7,025 bases of DNA, taken from Actinomycetes bacterium (lineage in GTDB: Bacteria; Actinomycetota; Actinomycetes; Actinomycetales; Cellulomonadaceae). The translations under genes and the position numbers were made by a program. Below the pieces are notes generated by a model. It was given only the letters and a program-made list of their open reading frames with translations. It made no database searches and had not been told where the DNA came from. This document shows positions 1-6,756 of this stretch, in pieces (positions within the stretch are counted from its first letter, which is position 1; every line of letters starts with the position of its first letter). The stretch lies in contig JAEZAR010000248.1 in assembly GCA_023430425.1 (NCBI GenBank), positions 1 through 7,025 of the forward strand. The letters are read 5' to 3'.

Positions 1-1
1 C

Positions 2-1837
2 GTCCGCCTCGTGCTCGACCCCGGCGCGGCGACCGGGCCGGAGGGGTACGCGGTCGCGCACGAGGCCGGGACCGTCGTCGTGCGGGCCTCGGACGAGCGC
101 GGGCTCCTGTACGGCTGGTTCCACCTCGTCCGGCACGGTGCCGCGGTGCTCACCGCAGGAGCGGCACGCGACGGCACCCTCGGCACCTTCGCGCCCGGCC
201 AGCCGGTGCGGATGCTCGACCACTGGGACAACATGACCGTCCACCCCGTCATGGGGCAGGTGGAGCGGGGGTACGCGGGCGGCTCGATCTTCTTCGCCGA
301 CGGCGAGGTCCGTGCGGACCTGTCCCGGGTCCGGGCCTACGCGCGGCTGCTCGCGTCGACCGGCGTCAACGCGGTGGCCGTCAACAACGTCAACGTGCAC
401 CGGCTGGAGGCGGCCCTGCTGACCGACCACCTGCCCGGCGTCGTGCGCCTCGCCGATGCCTTCCGCCCGTACGGGGTGCGGCTGCACCTGTCGGTGTCCT
501 TCGCCGCGCCGATGACGGTCGGCGGCCTGCCGAGCGCGGACCCGCAGGATCCCGACGTGCAGCGCTGGTGGGCGGAGGCGACGGCGCGGGTGTACGAGGC
601 GGTCCCCGACTTCGGCGGCTACGTCGTCAAGGCGGACTCGGAGGGCCAGCCCGGCCCGTTCGCGTACGGCCGCGACCACGCCGACGGCGCGAACCTGCTC
701 GCCCGCGCGCTCGCGCCCCACGGCGGCCGAGTCTTCTGGCGGGCCTTCGTCTACGACCACCACCAGGACTGGCGCGACCGCCGGACCGACCGGGCCCGGG
801 CCGCCCACGACCACTTCGCGCCGCTCGACGGCCGCTTCGACGACAACGTGGTGCTGCAGGTCAAGTTCGGGCCGATGGACTTCCAGACGCGCGAGCCGGT
901 GTCCCCGGTGATCGCCGCGATGCCGCGGACCGGCGTCGCCGTCGAGCTGCAGGTGACGCAGGAGTACACGGGCCACCAGAAGCACGTCTGCTACCTCGCG
1001 CCGCAGTGGTCCGACGTGCTCGGCTTCCGGTTCTGGGGCGAGGGCGGCCCGACGGTGGCCGACGTCGCGGCGGGCCGCGGCCCGGGCGGCAGGGCGGCCG
1101 GGCTGGTCGCGGTGTCGAACGTGGGCACCGACCGGTTCTGGACCGGGCACCCCCTCGCGCAGGCGAACCTGTTCGCGTTCGGGCGCCTCGCCTGGGACGC
1201 GGCGCTCGCGCCGGCGGCGGTGCTCGACGAGTGGGCGTCGCTGACGTTCCGGGACGCGGACGGCACGCTCGACCCGGTCGTGCGGGACACGCTGCACAGG
1301 ATCATGGACGACTCCGGGCGGGTCTACGAGAGCTACACCGCCCCTCTCGGCGTCGGCTTCATGGTCACGCCCGGCAGCCACTACGGCCCGAGCGTCGACG
1401 GCTACGAGTACAGCCCCTGGGGCACGTACCACTTCGCGGACCGTGACGGCGTCGGCGTCGACCGGACGCGGGCGACCGGCACCGGCTTCACCGGCCAGTA
1501 CCCCGCGCCGTGGCGGGACGTGTACGAGTCGCCCAGCACGTGCCCCGACGAGCTGCTGCTCTTCTTCCACCACGTCCCCTACGACCATGTGCTCCACTCG
1601 GGCAGCACCGTGATCCAGCACGTCTACGACAGCCGGTGGGACGGCGCCGCACGCACCGAGGAGATGGCGCGCGAGTGGGCCGACCTCCTGGGCCGGGTGC
1701 CCGACGACGTCTTCGCGCGGGTCACGGAGCGGCTCGCCGAGCAGGTGCGCAGCGCCCACGAGTGGCGCGACCAGGTGCGCACCTACTTCTTCCGCAAGTC
1801 GGGCGTGGATGATGCCCGCGGCAACCCCATCCACTGA
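2..1837 (+). CDS. aguA: GH67 alpha-glucuronidase (5' end outside the window)
   Basis: Removes (4-O-methyl-)D-glucuronic acid from the non-reducing end of xylo-oligosaccharides, by inversion, usually in the cytoplasm. The frame is open to the left edge, so the GTG at 11 is not a credible start. By comparison with the roughly 680-residue bacterial enzymes, about 70-80 N-terminal residues are missing. Counting from codon 11: a remnant of the N-terminal alpha/beta domain (1-60), a (beta/alpha)8 barrel (about 65-390), and a helical C-terminal domain to residue 608. Family motifs seen are DHWDNM (70-75), ERGYAGGSIFF (85-95), GVNAVAVNNVNV (118-129), KADSEGQPGP with the likely general acid Glu211, KFGPMDFQTREP with Asp290, and TQEYTGHQKH with Glu318. 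The spacings of 79 and 28 residues match what I recall for the Geobacillus catalytic residues E285/D364/E392. The C-terminal HYGPSVDGYEYSPWGTYHF and FFRKSG motifs are also typical. No frameshift is seen. Family assignment is very secure; the gene symbol follows family usage. Confidence 0.96.
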   Translation, partial: VRLVLDPGAATGPEGYAVAHEAGTVVVRASDERGLLYGWFHLVRHGAAVLTAGAARDGTLGTFAPGQPVRMLDHWDNMTVHPVMGQVERGYAGGSIFFADGEVRADLSRVRAYARLLASTGVNAVAVNNVNVHRLEAALLTDHLPGVVRLADAFRPYGVRLHLSVSFAAPMTVGGLPSADPQDPDVQRWWAEATARVYEAVPDFGGYVVKADSEGQPGPFAYGRDHADGANLLARALAPHGGRVFWRAFVYDHHQDWRDRRTDRARAAHDHFAPLDGRFDDNVVLQVKFGPMDFQTREPVSPVIAAMPRTGVAVELQVTQEYTGHQKHVCYLAPQWSDVLGFRFWGEGGPTVADVAAGRGPGGRAAGLVAVSNVGTDRFWTGHPLAQANLFAFGRLAWDAALAPAAVLDEWASLTFRDADGTLDPVVRDTLHRIMDDSGRVYESYTAPLGVGFMVTPGSHYGPSVDGYEYSPWGTYHFADRDGVGVDRTRATGTGFTGQYPAPWRDVYESPSTCPDELLLFFHHVPYDHVLHSGSTVIQHVYDSRWDGAARTEEMAREWADLLGRVPDDVFARVTERLAEQVRSAHEWRDQVRTYFFRKSGVDDARGNPIH

Positions 1838-1851
1838 GATGACGGACTGGC

Positions 1852-1912
1852 TCCGGACGGCGGCGGGCGGCCACCTGGTCCGGACGTGACCGGCACCAGG
1901 GCCGGCCCCGGT
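1852..1912 (+). terminator. Two weak GC stem-loops downstream of the alpha-glucuronidase gene
   Basis: The 96-base gap after the GH67 stop contains a 7-bp inverted repeat (TCCGGAC at 1852-1858, GTCCGGA at 1878-1884, 19-base loop). A 6-bp one follows (GACCGG at 1888-1893, CCGGTC at 1908-1913, 14-base loop). Neither has a T-tract, and the loops are long, so a terminator role is only possible. The gap may instead carry an unrecognised promoter for the DUF421 gene. I see no convincing -35/-10 pair. Confidence 0.2.
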
Positions 1913-1915
1913 CCC

Positions 1916-1924
1916 GAGAGAGGG
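1916..1924 (+). promoter_or_regulatory. Ribosome binding site of the DUF421 gene
   Basis: The purine run GAGAGAGGG ends 9 bases before the GTG at 1934. An in-frame TGA at 1925-1927 rules out any earlier start in this frame. The ATG at 1927 is in another frame and does not give the family sequence. Together these fix GTG 1934 as the start. Confidence 0.7.
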
Positions 1925-1933
1925 TGATGCGTC

Positions 1934-2437
1934 GTGTGGTTCGACTCGTGGGGCGACGTCGGTCGGGTGGCCGCCGTCGGGACGGCGGCGTACGTCACGC
2001 TCGTCGTGGTGCTCCGCGTCACCGGTAAACGCACGCTGGCCAAGCTCAACGCATTCGACCTGGTCGTGACGGTGGCCCTCGGCTCCACGCTCGCGACCAT
2101 CCTGCTGAGCCGCGACGTCTCGTGGGCGGAGGGCACCGCGGCGCTCCTGCTGCTCGCGCTGCTCCAGCTCGTCGTCTCGTGGACGACCGCGCGGGTGGGC
2201 GCGGGGAGATCGGTGGTCACCGCGGCCGGCACCTTCCTCGTGCGCGACGGCGTCATCGACGAGGGGGCCCTGCGACGCCAGCGGGTCACGGTCGGCGAGC
2301 TGCGCCAGGCGGTGCGCAGCAGCGGCGTCGGCGGGCTGGACCAGGTGGCGGCCGTCGTCCTGGAGAGCGACGGGACGCTCTCCGTCATCACCACCGCCCA
2401 GCGCGGCGACGGCTGGGCGCTCGACGTGCATCCCTGA
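1934..2437 (+). CDS. DUF421 (YetF/YcaP-like) membrane protein
   Basis: A 167-residue integral membrane protein of unknown molecular function. Hydrophobic segments lie at about residues 10-28, 42-59 and 65-86, followed by a soluble C-terminal domain (about 92-157). The stretch from VTGKRTLAKLNAFD (29-42) to VVTVALGSTLATILLS (44-59) is the family signature. The C-terminal part has the RVTVGELRQAVRSSGVGGLDQV (117-138) and VVLESDGTLSVI (141-152) elements of the YetF-type domain. The protein is shorter than the roughly 230-residue Bacillus/E. coli members, and as I recall short forms are common in actinobacteria. The start is GTG, forced by an in-frame stop 9 bases upstream. It lies 96 bases after the GH67 gene and 86 bases before a DUF2254 gene on the same strand, so co-transcription with the latter is plausible but not shown. 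In Bacillus, YetF-like proteins have been linked to spore germination and membrane properties; that role should not be transferred here. Family assignment is secure, function unknown. Confidence 0.92.
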   Translation: MWFDSWGDVGRVAAVGTAAYVTLVVVLRVTGKRTLAKLNAFDLVVTVALGSTLATILLSRDVSWAEGTAALLLLALLQLVVSWTTARVGAGRSVVTAAGTFLVRDGVIDEGALRRQRVTVGELRQAVRSSGVGGLDQVAAVVLESDGTLSVITTAQRGDGWALDVHP

Positions 2438-2486
2438 GCGCCGGGCTCGAACCCGCGCACCGGTCCGGCCACGCTGCACCTGCGTC

Positions 2487-2498
2487 GCGGGCGCCCGC
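2487..2498. repeat. 12-bp perfect palindrome in the DUF421-DUF2254 gap
   Basis: GCGGGCGCCCGC is its own reverse complement. It sits in the 86-base gap between the two membrane-protein genes, 25 bases before the DUF2254 start. It is flanked by an outer GCGT (2482-2485) and ACGC (2503-2506) that could extend an interrupted stem. It could be an operator or a small RNA hairpin, but in DNA this GC-rich a 12-base palindrome may arise by chance. No other promoter or regulatory element is recognisable in the gap. Confidence 0.25.
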
Positions 2499-2512
2499 CG
2501 CGCACGCCTGGC

Positions 2513-2516
2513 AAGG
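2513..2516 (+). promoter_or_regulatory. Ribosome binding site of the DUF2254 gene
   Basis: AAGG lies 7 bases before the GTG at 2524. The reading frame stays open for about 400 bases further upstream through the DUF421 gene. There is no other in-frame ATG or GTG between the DUF421 stop and 2524, so this site supports GTG 2524 as the true start. Confidence 0.55.
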
Positions 2517-2523
2517 TCGGACC

Positions 2524-3834
2524 GTGAGCCTCCTCCAGCGCCTCCGCGAGCGGTTCTGGTTCATCCCCGCGGTGCTGTGCCTGGGCGCCTTCGCCCTGGC
2601 CGAGGCCCTCATCGCCCTCGACGAGCACCTGGGCGACCTCGAGCTCCCACCGTGGGCGGCGGCCGTGCTGTACCGGGTCGGCGAGAGCGGCAGCCGCGAC
2701 CTGCTCGGCGCGATCGCCGGCTCCAGCCTCGCCGTCGCCGGCACGACCTTCTCGATCACGATGGCCGTCCTCGCGCTGACGTCCTCGACGTACGGCCCAC
2801 GGCTGGTCCGCAACTTCATGGCCGACCGCGGCAACCAGGCGGTGCTCGGTGTGTTCGTCGCCACGTTCCTCTACGCCCTGCTGGTGCTCCGGTCGATCCG
2901 CGTCATCGGCGACGGGGACGAGGACGCCTTCGTCCCCCACCTGGCCGTGAACGTCGCGGTGGTCCTCGCGGTGGTCGACGTCGCCGTGCTCATCTACTTC
3001 ATCCACCACATCAGCGACTCCATCCAGATCGCCACGCTCACCGCGGGCGTCCGTCAGGACCTCCGGGCGACCGTCGAGCGCCTCTACCCCCGACGGGGCA
3101 CGCCGGACCCCGACGGCGCCGACGGCGACCCCTGGACCCCGCCCGACGACGGTGCACCGGTGCTCGCGCGTCGCTCGGGGTACGTCCAGTTCACCGACGA
3201 GGACGACCTGGTCGAGCTCGGCGCCCGCCGCGACGTCGTCGTGTCGCTGTCGGTCCGGCCGGGCCGGTACGTGCTCGAGGGCGCCGTCGTCGCGCGGGTC
3301 CACCCCGGCGGGCGTGCGGACGACGACACCCTGGACTCCGTCCGCACGTGCATCCACCTCGCCGACGCGCGCACGCCGTACCAGGACCCGGAGTTCGCGG
3401 TCCAGCAGCTCACGGAGACGGCGGTCCGGGCCCTGTCCCCGGGCATCAACGACCCGTACACGGCCGTCAACGCCCTCGACGACCTGTCGTCCGGGCTCTC
3501 GCTGCTGGCGGCGCGCGCGCCGCAGCCACGCGGGCGGACCGACGGGGACGGGACCCTGCGCGTCCGCAGCCCCCGGGTCGAGGCCGGCGAGCTGGTCACG
3601 GCGGTGCTCGACGCCATGCGCTGGTACGCGTCCGGGGCACCGTCGGTCATGTACGCGACGGTGGCCCTGGTGGAACGGGTGGCGGCCGCAACCTCCTCGG
3701 CCAGCCTGCGCGGCACCCTGCACGCGCAGCTCGGGCTGCTCCAGGACGCCTTCGCGGCCGCGGGTCACCACGACCACGACGTCCGGCTGTTCGCCGACCG
3801 GGTCGCGGCCGCCCGCTCGGGCCTTCTCGGCTGA
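2524..3834 (+). CDS. DUF2254 predicted membrane protein
   Basis: A 436-residue protein, about the usual size for DUF2254; its biochemical role is unknown. Four hydrophobic segments lie in the first 165 residues (about 12-32, 60-88, 106-127, 139-160). A roughly 270-residue hydrophilic, presumably soluble, domain follows. Recognisable family elements are TTFSITMAVLALTSSTYGPR (from about residue 74), NFMADRGNQAVLGVFVATF (about 98-116), YFIHHISDSIQ after the fourth helix, SGYVQFTDEDDL near 218-229, and ALSPGINDPYTA (303-314), the most conserved stretch. A PGRYVLEGAVVARV segment (246-259) resembles a beta-hairpin of barrel-sandwich folds. The GTG start gives a short basic N-terminus (MSLLQRLRERFWF) directly before the first helix. 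The same frame runs open upstream, but that part is the out-of-frame shadow of DUF421 and has no suitable start. It ends 48 bases before the stop of the convergent DUF624 gene. Family assignment is secure; function is not inferred. Confidence 0.93.
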   Translation: MSLLQRLRERFWFIPAVLCLGAFALAEALIALDEHLGDLELPPWAAAVLYRVGESGSRDLLGAIAGSSLAVAGTTFSITMAVLALTSSTYGPRLVRNFMADRGNQAVLGVFVATFLYALLVLRSIRVIGDGDEDAFVPHLAVNVAVVLAVVDVAVLIYFIHHISDSIQIATLTAGVRQDLRATVERLYPRRGTPDPDGADGDPWTPPDDGAPVLARRSGYVQFTDEDDLVELGARRDVVVSLSVRPGRYVLEGAVVARVHPGGRADDDTLDSVRTCIHLADARTPYQDPEFAVQQLTETAVRALSPGINDPYTAVNALDDLSSGLSLLAARAPQPRGRTDGDGTLRVRSPRVEAGELVTAVLDAMRWYASGAPSVMYATVALVERVAAATSSASLRGTLHAQLGLLQDAFAAAGHHDHDVRLFADRVAAARSGLLG

Positions 3835-3848
3835 GGCGGCAGTCGCCC

Positions 3849-3873
3849 GCGCCGGGGCGCGCTGCCCCGGGGC
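3849..3873. terminator. Strong GC hairpin between convergent genes, candidate bidirectional terminator
   Basis: CCGGGGC (3852-3858) and GCCCCGG (3864-3870) form a perfect 7-bp GC stem with a 5-base loop. Past one G-G mismatch, two further pairs extend it (3849-3850 with 3872-3873). It occupies most of the 47-base gap between the DUF2254 stop and the DUF624 stop, where a terminator serving both strands is expected. There is no T-tract on either side, as is common for actinobacterial hairpin terminators. Confidence 0.6.
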
Positions 3874-3881
3874 CACGACGC

Positions 3882-4655
3882 TCACGCCTCGGGTGGAGGG
3901 TCCTCCCCGTCCTCGCGACCGTCCGTCAGGCCCGGCCACGGCTTCGCCTGCGGCGCCTCGGGCGCCCCGACCACGAACCGCCGCTGCACCTGCGCCACGA
4001 CCGGGCGCTCGTTGCGCCAGAGCAGGAACACGAGCACCGAGGCCAGCAGCACGACGAGCCAGTCACCGGCGACGTACACGACGCCGAGCACCAGCACGCC
4101 CAGGGACAGCACGCCCAGGGAGGCGAGCGGCGCGGTGAGCAGGAAGTAGGTCGCCATCCGCGCGGTGTCGCGCCAGCGGAACGAGAAGAGCGAGGCGATG
4201 GTCAGCGCGTGCGCCGTCCACACCAGCGCGACGGCCGCGACCAGCGCCCCGACGACGCCGAACACGACGGGGGCGTCCGTCACCCACAGGTTCGCGAGGT
4301 TGACGCCGAGGATCGTCCCGAGCGCCAGCGCGGGGACCCAGACGCGCAGCGCGTCGGCGAGGTTGAGTCGGTAGCCGCGCCAGAAGTGGCGGGCCGGCTT
4401 CAGGTCGCGCTCCTCGCCGAACCGGCGCCAGGCGAACAGCGCCGCCGAGACGGCGGGACCCACCGGGATGAGCAGCGCGGCGGCGAGCGGGATGTTGCTC
4501 CAGTGCCGTTCGAGCAGCACCAGCGGCACGAGGCCGGGCAGCGTCGTGACCAGCAGCATCGCCTCGACGACGACGAACCAGTAGACGACGGCGGACGCGC
4601 GGGAGAGCGGGCCGTCGCCGATCTCGGTGCGGGCGCGCGCCCCGGCGTCGGTCAT
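3882..4655 (-). CDS. DUF624 (YesL-like) membrane protein
   Basis: A 257-residue membrane protein with about six hydrophobic segments (roughly 21-47, 55-76, 103-123, 128-153, 168-195, 198-213) and a hydrophilic tail rich in Pro, Glu and Asp (218-257). The N-terminal GPLSRASAVVYWFVVVEAML, the LPGLVP and PVGPAVSAALFA stretches and the WRGYRLNLADALRVWVPAL region (92-110) fit the YesL family. Members often sit in sugar-utilisation operons (yesL lies in a Bacillus rhamnogalacturonan cluster) and are suspected transport accessory proteins; the activity is not established. The ATG at 4655 lies 4 bases after the GH42 stop with no Shine-Dalgarno-like run before it, implying translation coupled to GH42. 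The frame continues upstream, but that sequence is the GH42 gene in another phase and lacks family features. A perfect 15-bp duplication encodes (SLGVL)x2 at residues 179-188 in the fifth hydrophobic segment. The tail makes it somewhat longer than usual. Confidence 0.9.
   Translation of the reverse strand: MTDAGARARTEIGDGPLSRASAVVYWFVVVEAMLLVTTLPGLVPLVLLERHWSNIPLAAALLIPVGPAVSAALFAWRRFGEERDLKPARHFWRGYRLNLADALRVWVPALALGTILGVNLANLWVTDAPVVFGVVGALVAAVALVWTAHALTIASLFSFRWRDTARMATYFLLTAPLASLGVLSLGVLVLGVVYVAGDWLVVLLASVLVFLLWRNERPVVAQVQRRFVVGAPEAPQAKPWPGLTDGREDGEDPPPEA
4092..4121. repeat. Perfect 15-bp tandem duplication in the DUF624 gene
   Basis: CAGCACGCCCAGGGA occurs twice back to back (4092-4106 and 4107-4121) with no mismatch. 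In the coding direction it encodes Ser-Leu-Gly-Val-Leu twice, in frame, within a predicted membrane helix. Identity at every third position suggests a recent duplication or slippage rather than chance similarity of hydrophobic codons. Confidence 0.9.
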
Positions 4656-4662
4656 GGGGTCA
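4653..4662 (-). promoter_or_regulatory. Stop-start junction coupling GH42 and DUF624 translation
   Basis: On the - strand the GH42 stop TGA (4662-4660) is followed by CCCC and then ATG (4655-4653). The preceding bases (CCGCCGCTACCG) contain no purine-rich ribosome binding site. Initiation by ribosomes finishing GH42 is therefore the simplest reading. Confidence 0.6.
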
Positions 4663-6756
4663 CGGTAGCGGCGGCGCGCCGACCCGCAGGACGACGACGT
4701 CCGTCGGGGCGAGCCCCAGGGTCTCGCCGGCCCGGACGGTCCGGCCCGTGAGCAGGTCGGTGCCCCCGGCGTGTGCGACCACCTCCACGGGTTCGGCGCC
4801 GTGGTGCAGCAGCAGGTCCACCCGGCCGTCGGGCCCCTGCCGGACGGCGTGCTCGAGGCCGGGCACGTCCGCGTACGGCCCGACGAGGTCGTGGCGCTCG
4901 AGCACCCGGCGGACCACCCAGCGGACGCCCTCGGCGTCGAGCACCGTGCCGACGTACCACGCCTCGCCGGCGCCGTGCGCCCGGCGGGTGACCGCCGCTG
5001 TCCCCGCGTAGAAGTCCTCCTCGTACCGGCCGACGACCTGCGCACCCCCAGCGCCGTCCCCGCGGTCGGCACCTGCCCCACCCTGCGCGGTCGGACCGTC
5101 GTCGGGCACCACGAGCTCCATGACGAGCGAGCCCTGCGCGGTCACCGTCGGCGCACCCGGCGCCTCGAGCAGGACGCGGCGGGCGTCCGCAGGCGGCTGC
5201 GCGTCCGTCTCCTCGACGCGGACGCCGAGCAGGGCGGCGAGCGGGCCCGGCGCGTCCGCGAGGAAGGCCCGGTCGTCCTCGTCCACCCGGCCGGACAGCG
5301 CCGTCACGAGCACGGTGCCCCCGCGCGTCGCGACGTCCGCGAGCCGGTCGGCGAGGTCGCCCTTGACCATGTGCAGCGTCGGGGCCACGACCACGTCGTA
5401 GCCGGCCAGGTCCGCGGTCACCGGCACGACGTCGAGCTGGACGCCGGCCTCCCAGAGCGCCCGGTGGTAGGCGACCACCGTGTCGAGGTACCTCAGGTGC
5501 CGGTTGGGGCCGTCCCAGATCTCCACCGCCCACCACGAGTCCCAGTCGAACAGCAGCGCGGCGCGCGCCGGCGTGCGCGCACCCAGTACGGCGTCACCCA
5601 CCCGCTCGAGGCCGGCGCCGAGCTCGGCGACCTCGCGGAAGGTGCGGGTGTCGGTCCGGCCGGAGTGGCCCAGGACGGCGCCGTGCTCCTTCTCGCACGC
5701 CCCGCGCGACTGGCGCATCTGGAAGTAGAGGACGGCGTCGGCGCCGTGCGCGACCGCCTGCCATGACCACAGGGCGAGCACGCCCGGCCGCTTCACGGGG
5801 TTGACGTCGCGGCTCGCGGTGACCGACGGCGTCTGCTCCATGAGCCAGAACGGCTGGCCGCCCTTGATCCCGCGCATGAGGTCGTGCGCGAGCGCCATGC
5901 GCGAGGCCGAGGCGTGGTCGGGCGGGTAGTTGTCCCACGAGACGAAGTCGAGGTCGTCGGCCCAGCGGTGGTAGTCGATCGGCCGGTACAGGCCCATGAA
6001 GTTCGTCGTGACGGGTCGGTCGGAGTGCGCGCGGATCGCGGCCTTCTCCTCGCGGAAGGTGCGCAGCAGGTTGTCCGACGTGAACCGCAGGTAGTCGAGC
6101 GTGATGCCCTGGAAGGCCGTGTGGTTCGGTCCGCGCCAGTGCTCCGACAGCGCGTTCGGCGGCACGACCTGCGCCCAGTCGGTGAACCGGTGCGACCAGA
6201 ACGTCGTCCACCACGCCTCGTTGAGCCGGTCGAGCGAGCCGTAGCGCTCACGGAGCCACGTGCGGAACTCCACCGCGCACAGGTCGCAGTAGCAGGCGCC
6301 GCCGTACTCGTTGTTCACGTGCCAGGCGACGACGGCGGGGTGGTCGCCGAGACGCTGGGCCACCTTCCGCGCCAGGGCCGCCGCGGCGCGCCGGTACACC
6401 GGCGAGCTCGGGCACGCGTTGTGCCGCTGGCCGTACACGTGCCGGCGGCCCTCGAAGTCCGTGCGGTTCACCTCGGGGTGCTCGTGCGCCAGCCAGGGCG
6501 GCAGCGCACCCGTGCCCGTGGCGAGGCACACCTGACGGCCCTGCGCGTGCGCGCGGTCGACGACGCGCTCGAGCACCGACAGGTCGTAGGTGCGGGCGTC
6601 CGGCTGGGTGAGCGACCAGGCGAAGACCCCGACCGTGAGGGTGTCGATGCGGGCGGCGTCGAACGCGGCGTGGTCCGCGTCCCACACCTCCTCGGGCCAC
6701 TGCTCGGGGTTGTAGTCGCCGCCGTACGGGATCCGGCTCGTGGTCGGGACGGTCAT
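4660..6756 (-). CDS. GH42 beta-galactosidase (possibly alpha-L-arabinopyranosidase)
   Basis: A 698-residue retaining glycosidase that should release terminal galactose (or, in some GH42 enzymes, alpha-L-arabinopyranose) from oligosaccharides. The N-terminus MTVPTTSRIPYGGDYNPEQW has no signal peptide, so it should act in the cytoplasm. Domain A, a TIM barrel (1 to about 395), contains GGDYNPEQWPEEVW, the acid/base Glu150 in WHVNNEYGG and the nucleophile Glu307 in WLMEQTPS. Cys115, Cys155, Cys157 and Cys160 (motif CYCDLC) match the structural zinc site of Thermus A4 beta-galactosidase. Domain B (about 396-615) is the trimerisation domain, and domain C (about 630-698) a small beta domain. The ATG at 6756 overlaps the upstream stop as ATGA and has GAGGG 6 bases before it. 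The frame is open for 36 codons further upstream, but that Arg/Gly-rich stretch is a shadow of the upstream gene. A Gly/Ala/Asp-rich insert lies at 551-573. Family is certain; the exact substrate is not. Confidence 0.96.
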   Translation of the reverse strand: MTVPTTSRIPYGGDYNPEQWPEEVWDADHAAFDAARIDTLTVGVFAWSLTQPDARTYDLSVLERVVDRAHAQGRQVCLATGTGALPPWLAHEHPEVNRTDFEGRRHVYGQRHNACPSSPVYRRAAAALARKVAQRLGDHPAVVAWHVNNEYGGACYCDLCAVEFRTWLRERYGSLDRLNEAWWTTFWSHRFTDWAQVVPPNALSEHWRGPNHTAFQGITLDYLRFTSDNLLRTFREEKAAIRAHSDRPVTTNFMGLYRPIDYHRWADDLDFVSWDNYPPDHASASRMALAHDLMRGIKGGQPFWLMEQTPSVTASRDVNPVKRPGVLALWSWQAVAHGADAVLYFQMRQSRGACEKEHGAVLGHSGRTDTRTFREVAELGAGLERVGDAVLGARTPARAALLFDWDSWWAVEIWDGPNRHLRYLDTVVAYHRALWEAGVQLDVVPVTADLAGYDVVVAPTLHMVKGDLADRLADVATRGGTVLVTALSGRVDEDDRAFLADAPGPLAALLGVRVEETDAQPPADARRVLLEAPGAPTVTAQGSLVMELVVPDDGPTAQGGAGADRGDGAGGAQVVGRYEEDFYAGTAAVTRRAHGAGEAWYVGTVLDAEGVRWVVRRVLERHDLVGPYADVPGLEHAVRQGPDGRVDLLLHHGAEPVEVVAHAGGTDLLTGRTVRAGETLGLAPTDVVVLRVGAPPLP
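6753..6756 (-). promoter_or_regulatory. ATGA stop/start overlap into the GH42 gene
   Basis: The TGA ending the upstream partial gene (6755-6753) shares two bases with the ATG of GH42 (6756-6754). This arrangement marks a single transcript with coupled translation. It also confirms both the GH42 start and the reality of the upstream frame. Confidence 0.8.

Noticed and set aside
2440..2460. A tRNA T-arm-like sequence on the - strand (GGGTTCGAGCCC), suggesting a tRNA gene or an integration site.
   Set aside because: No D-arm, anticodon arm or matching acceptor strand is found at the right distance. The T stem is imperfect beyond four pairs, and there is no integrase or repeated copy nearby. It is likely chance.
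1783..3939. A 718-codon open frame on the - strand opposite DUF421 and DUF2254.
   Set aside because: Its translation is dominated by Arg, Gly, Asp, Val and Pro in low-complexity runs with no family motif. It lies antisense to two genes with clear family signatures. Long antisense frames are expected at this GC content.
2577..4751. A 724-codon open frame on the + strand spanning DUF2254, the convergent junction and the DUF624 gene.
   Set aside because: It is Arg/Pro/Gly-rich without recognisable domains, crosses the terminator hairpin and overlaps two well-supported genes. It is a GC-driven shadow.
4656..5081. Extending the DUF624 protein upstream to a start near 5081 (399 residues).
   Set aside because: The extra 142 residues are Arg/Ser/Thr/Pro-rich and come from the GH42 gene read in another phase. 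The family N-terminus begins just after the ATG at 4655.
4652..5536. Other long - strand frames inside the GH42 gene (also 5594-6214 and 6248-6700).
   Set aside because: Their compositions are Arg/Gly/Ala/Pro-heavy with no motif. They are out-of-phase readings of a gene whose catalytic and zinc-binding residues are intact.
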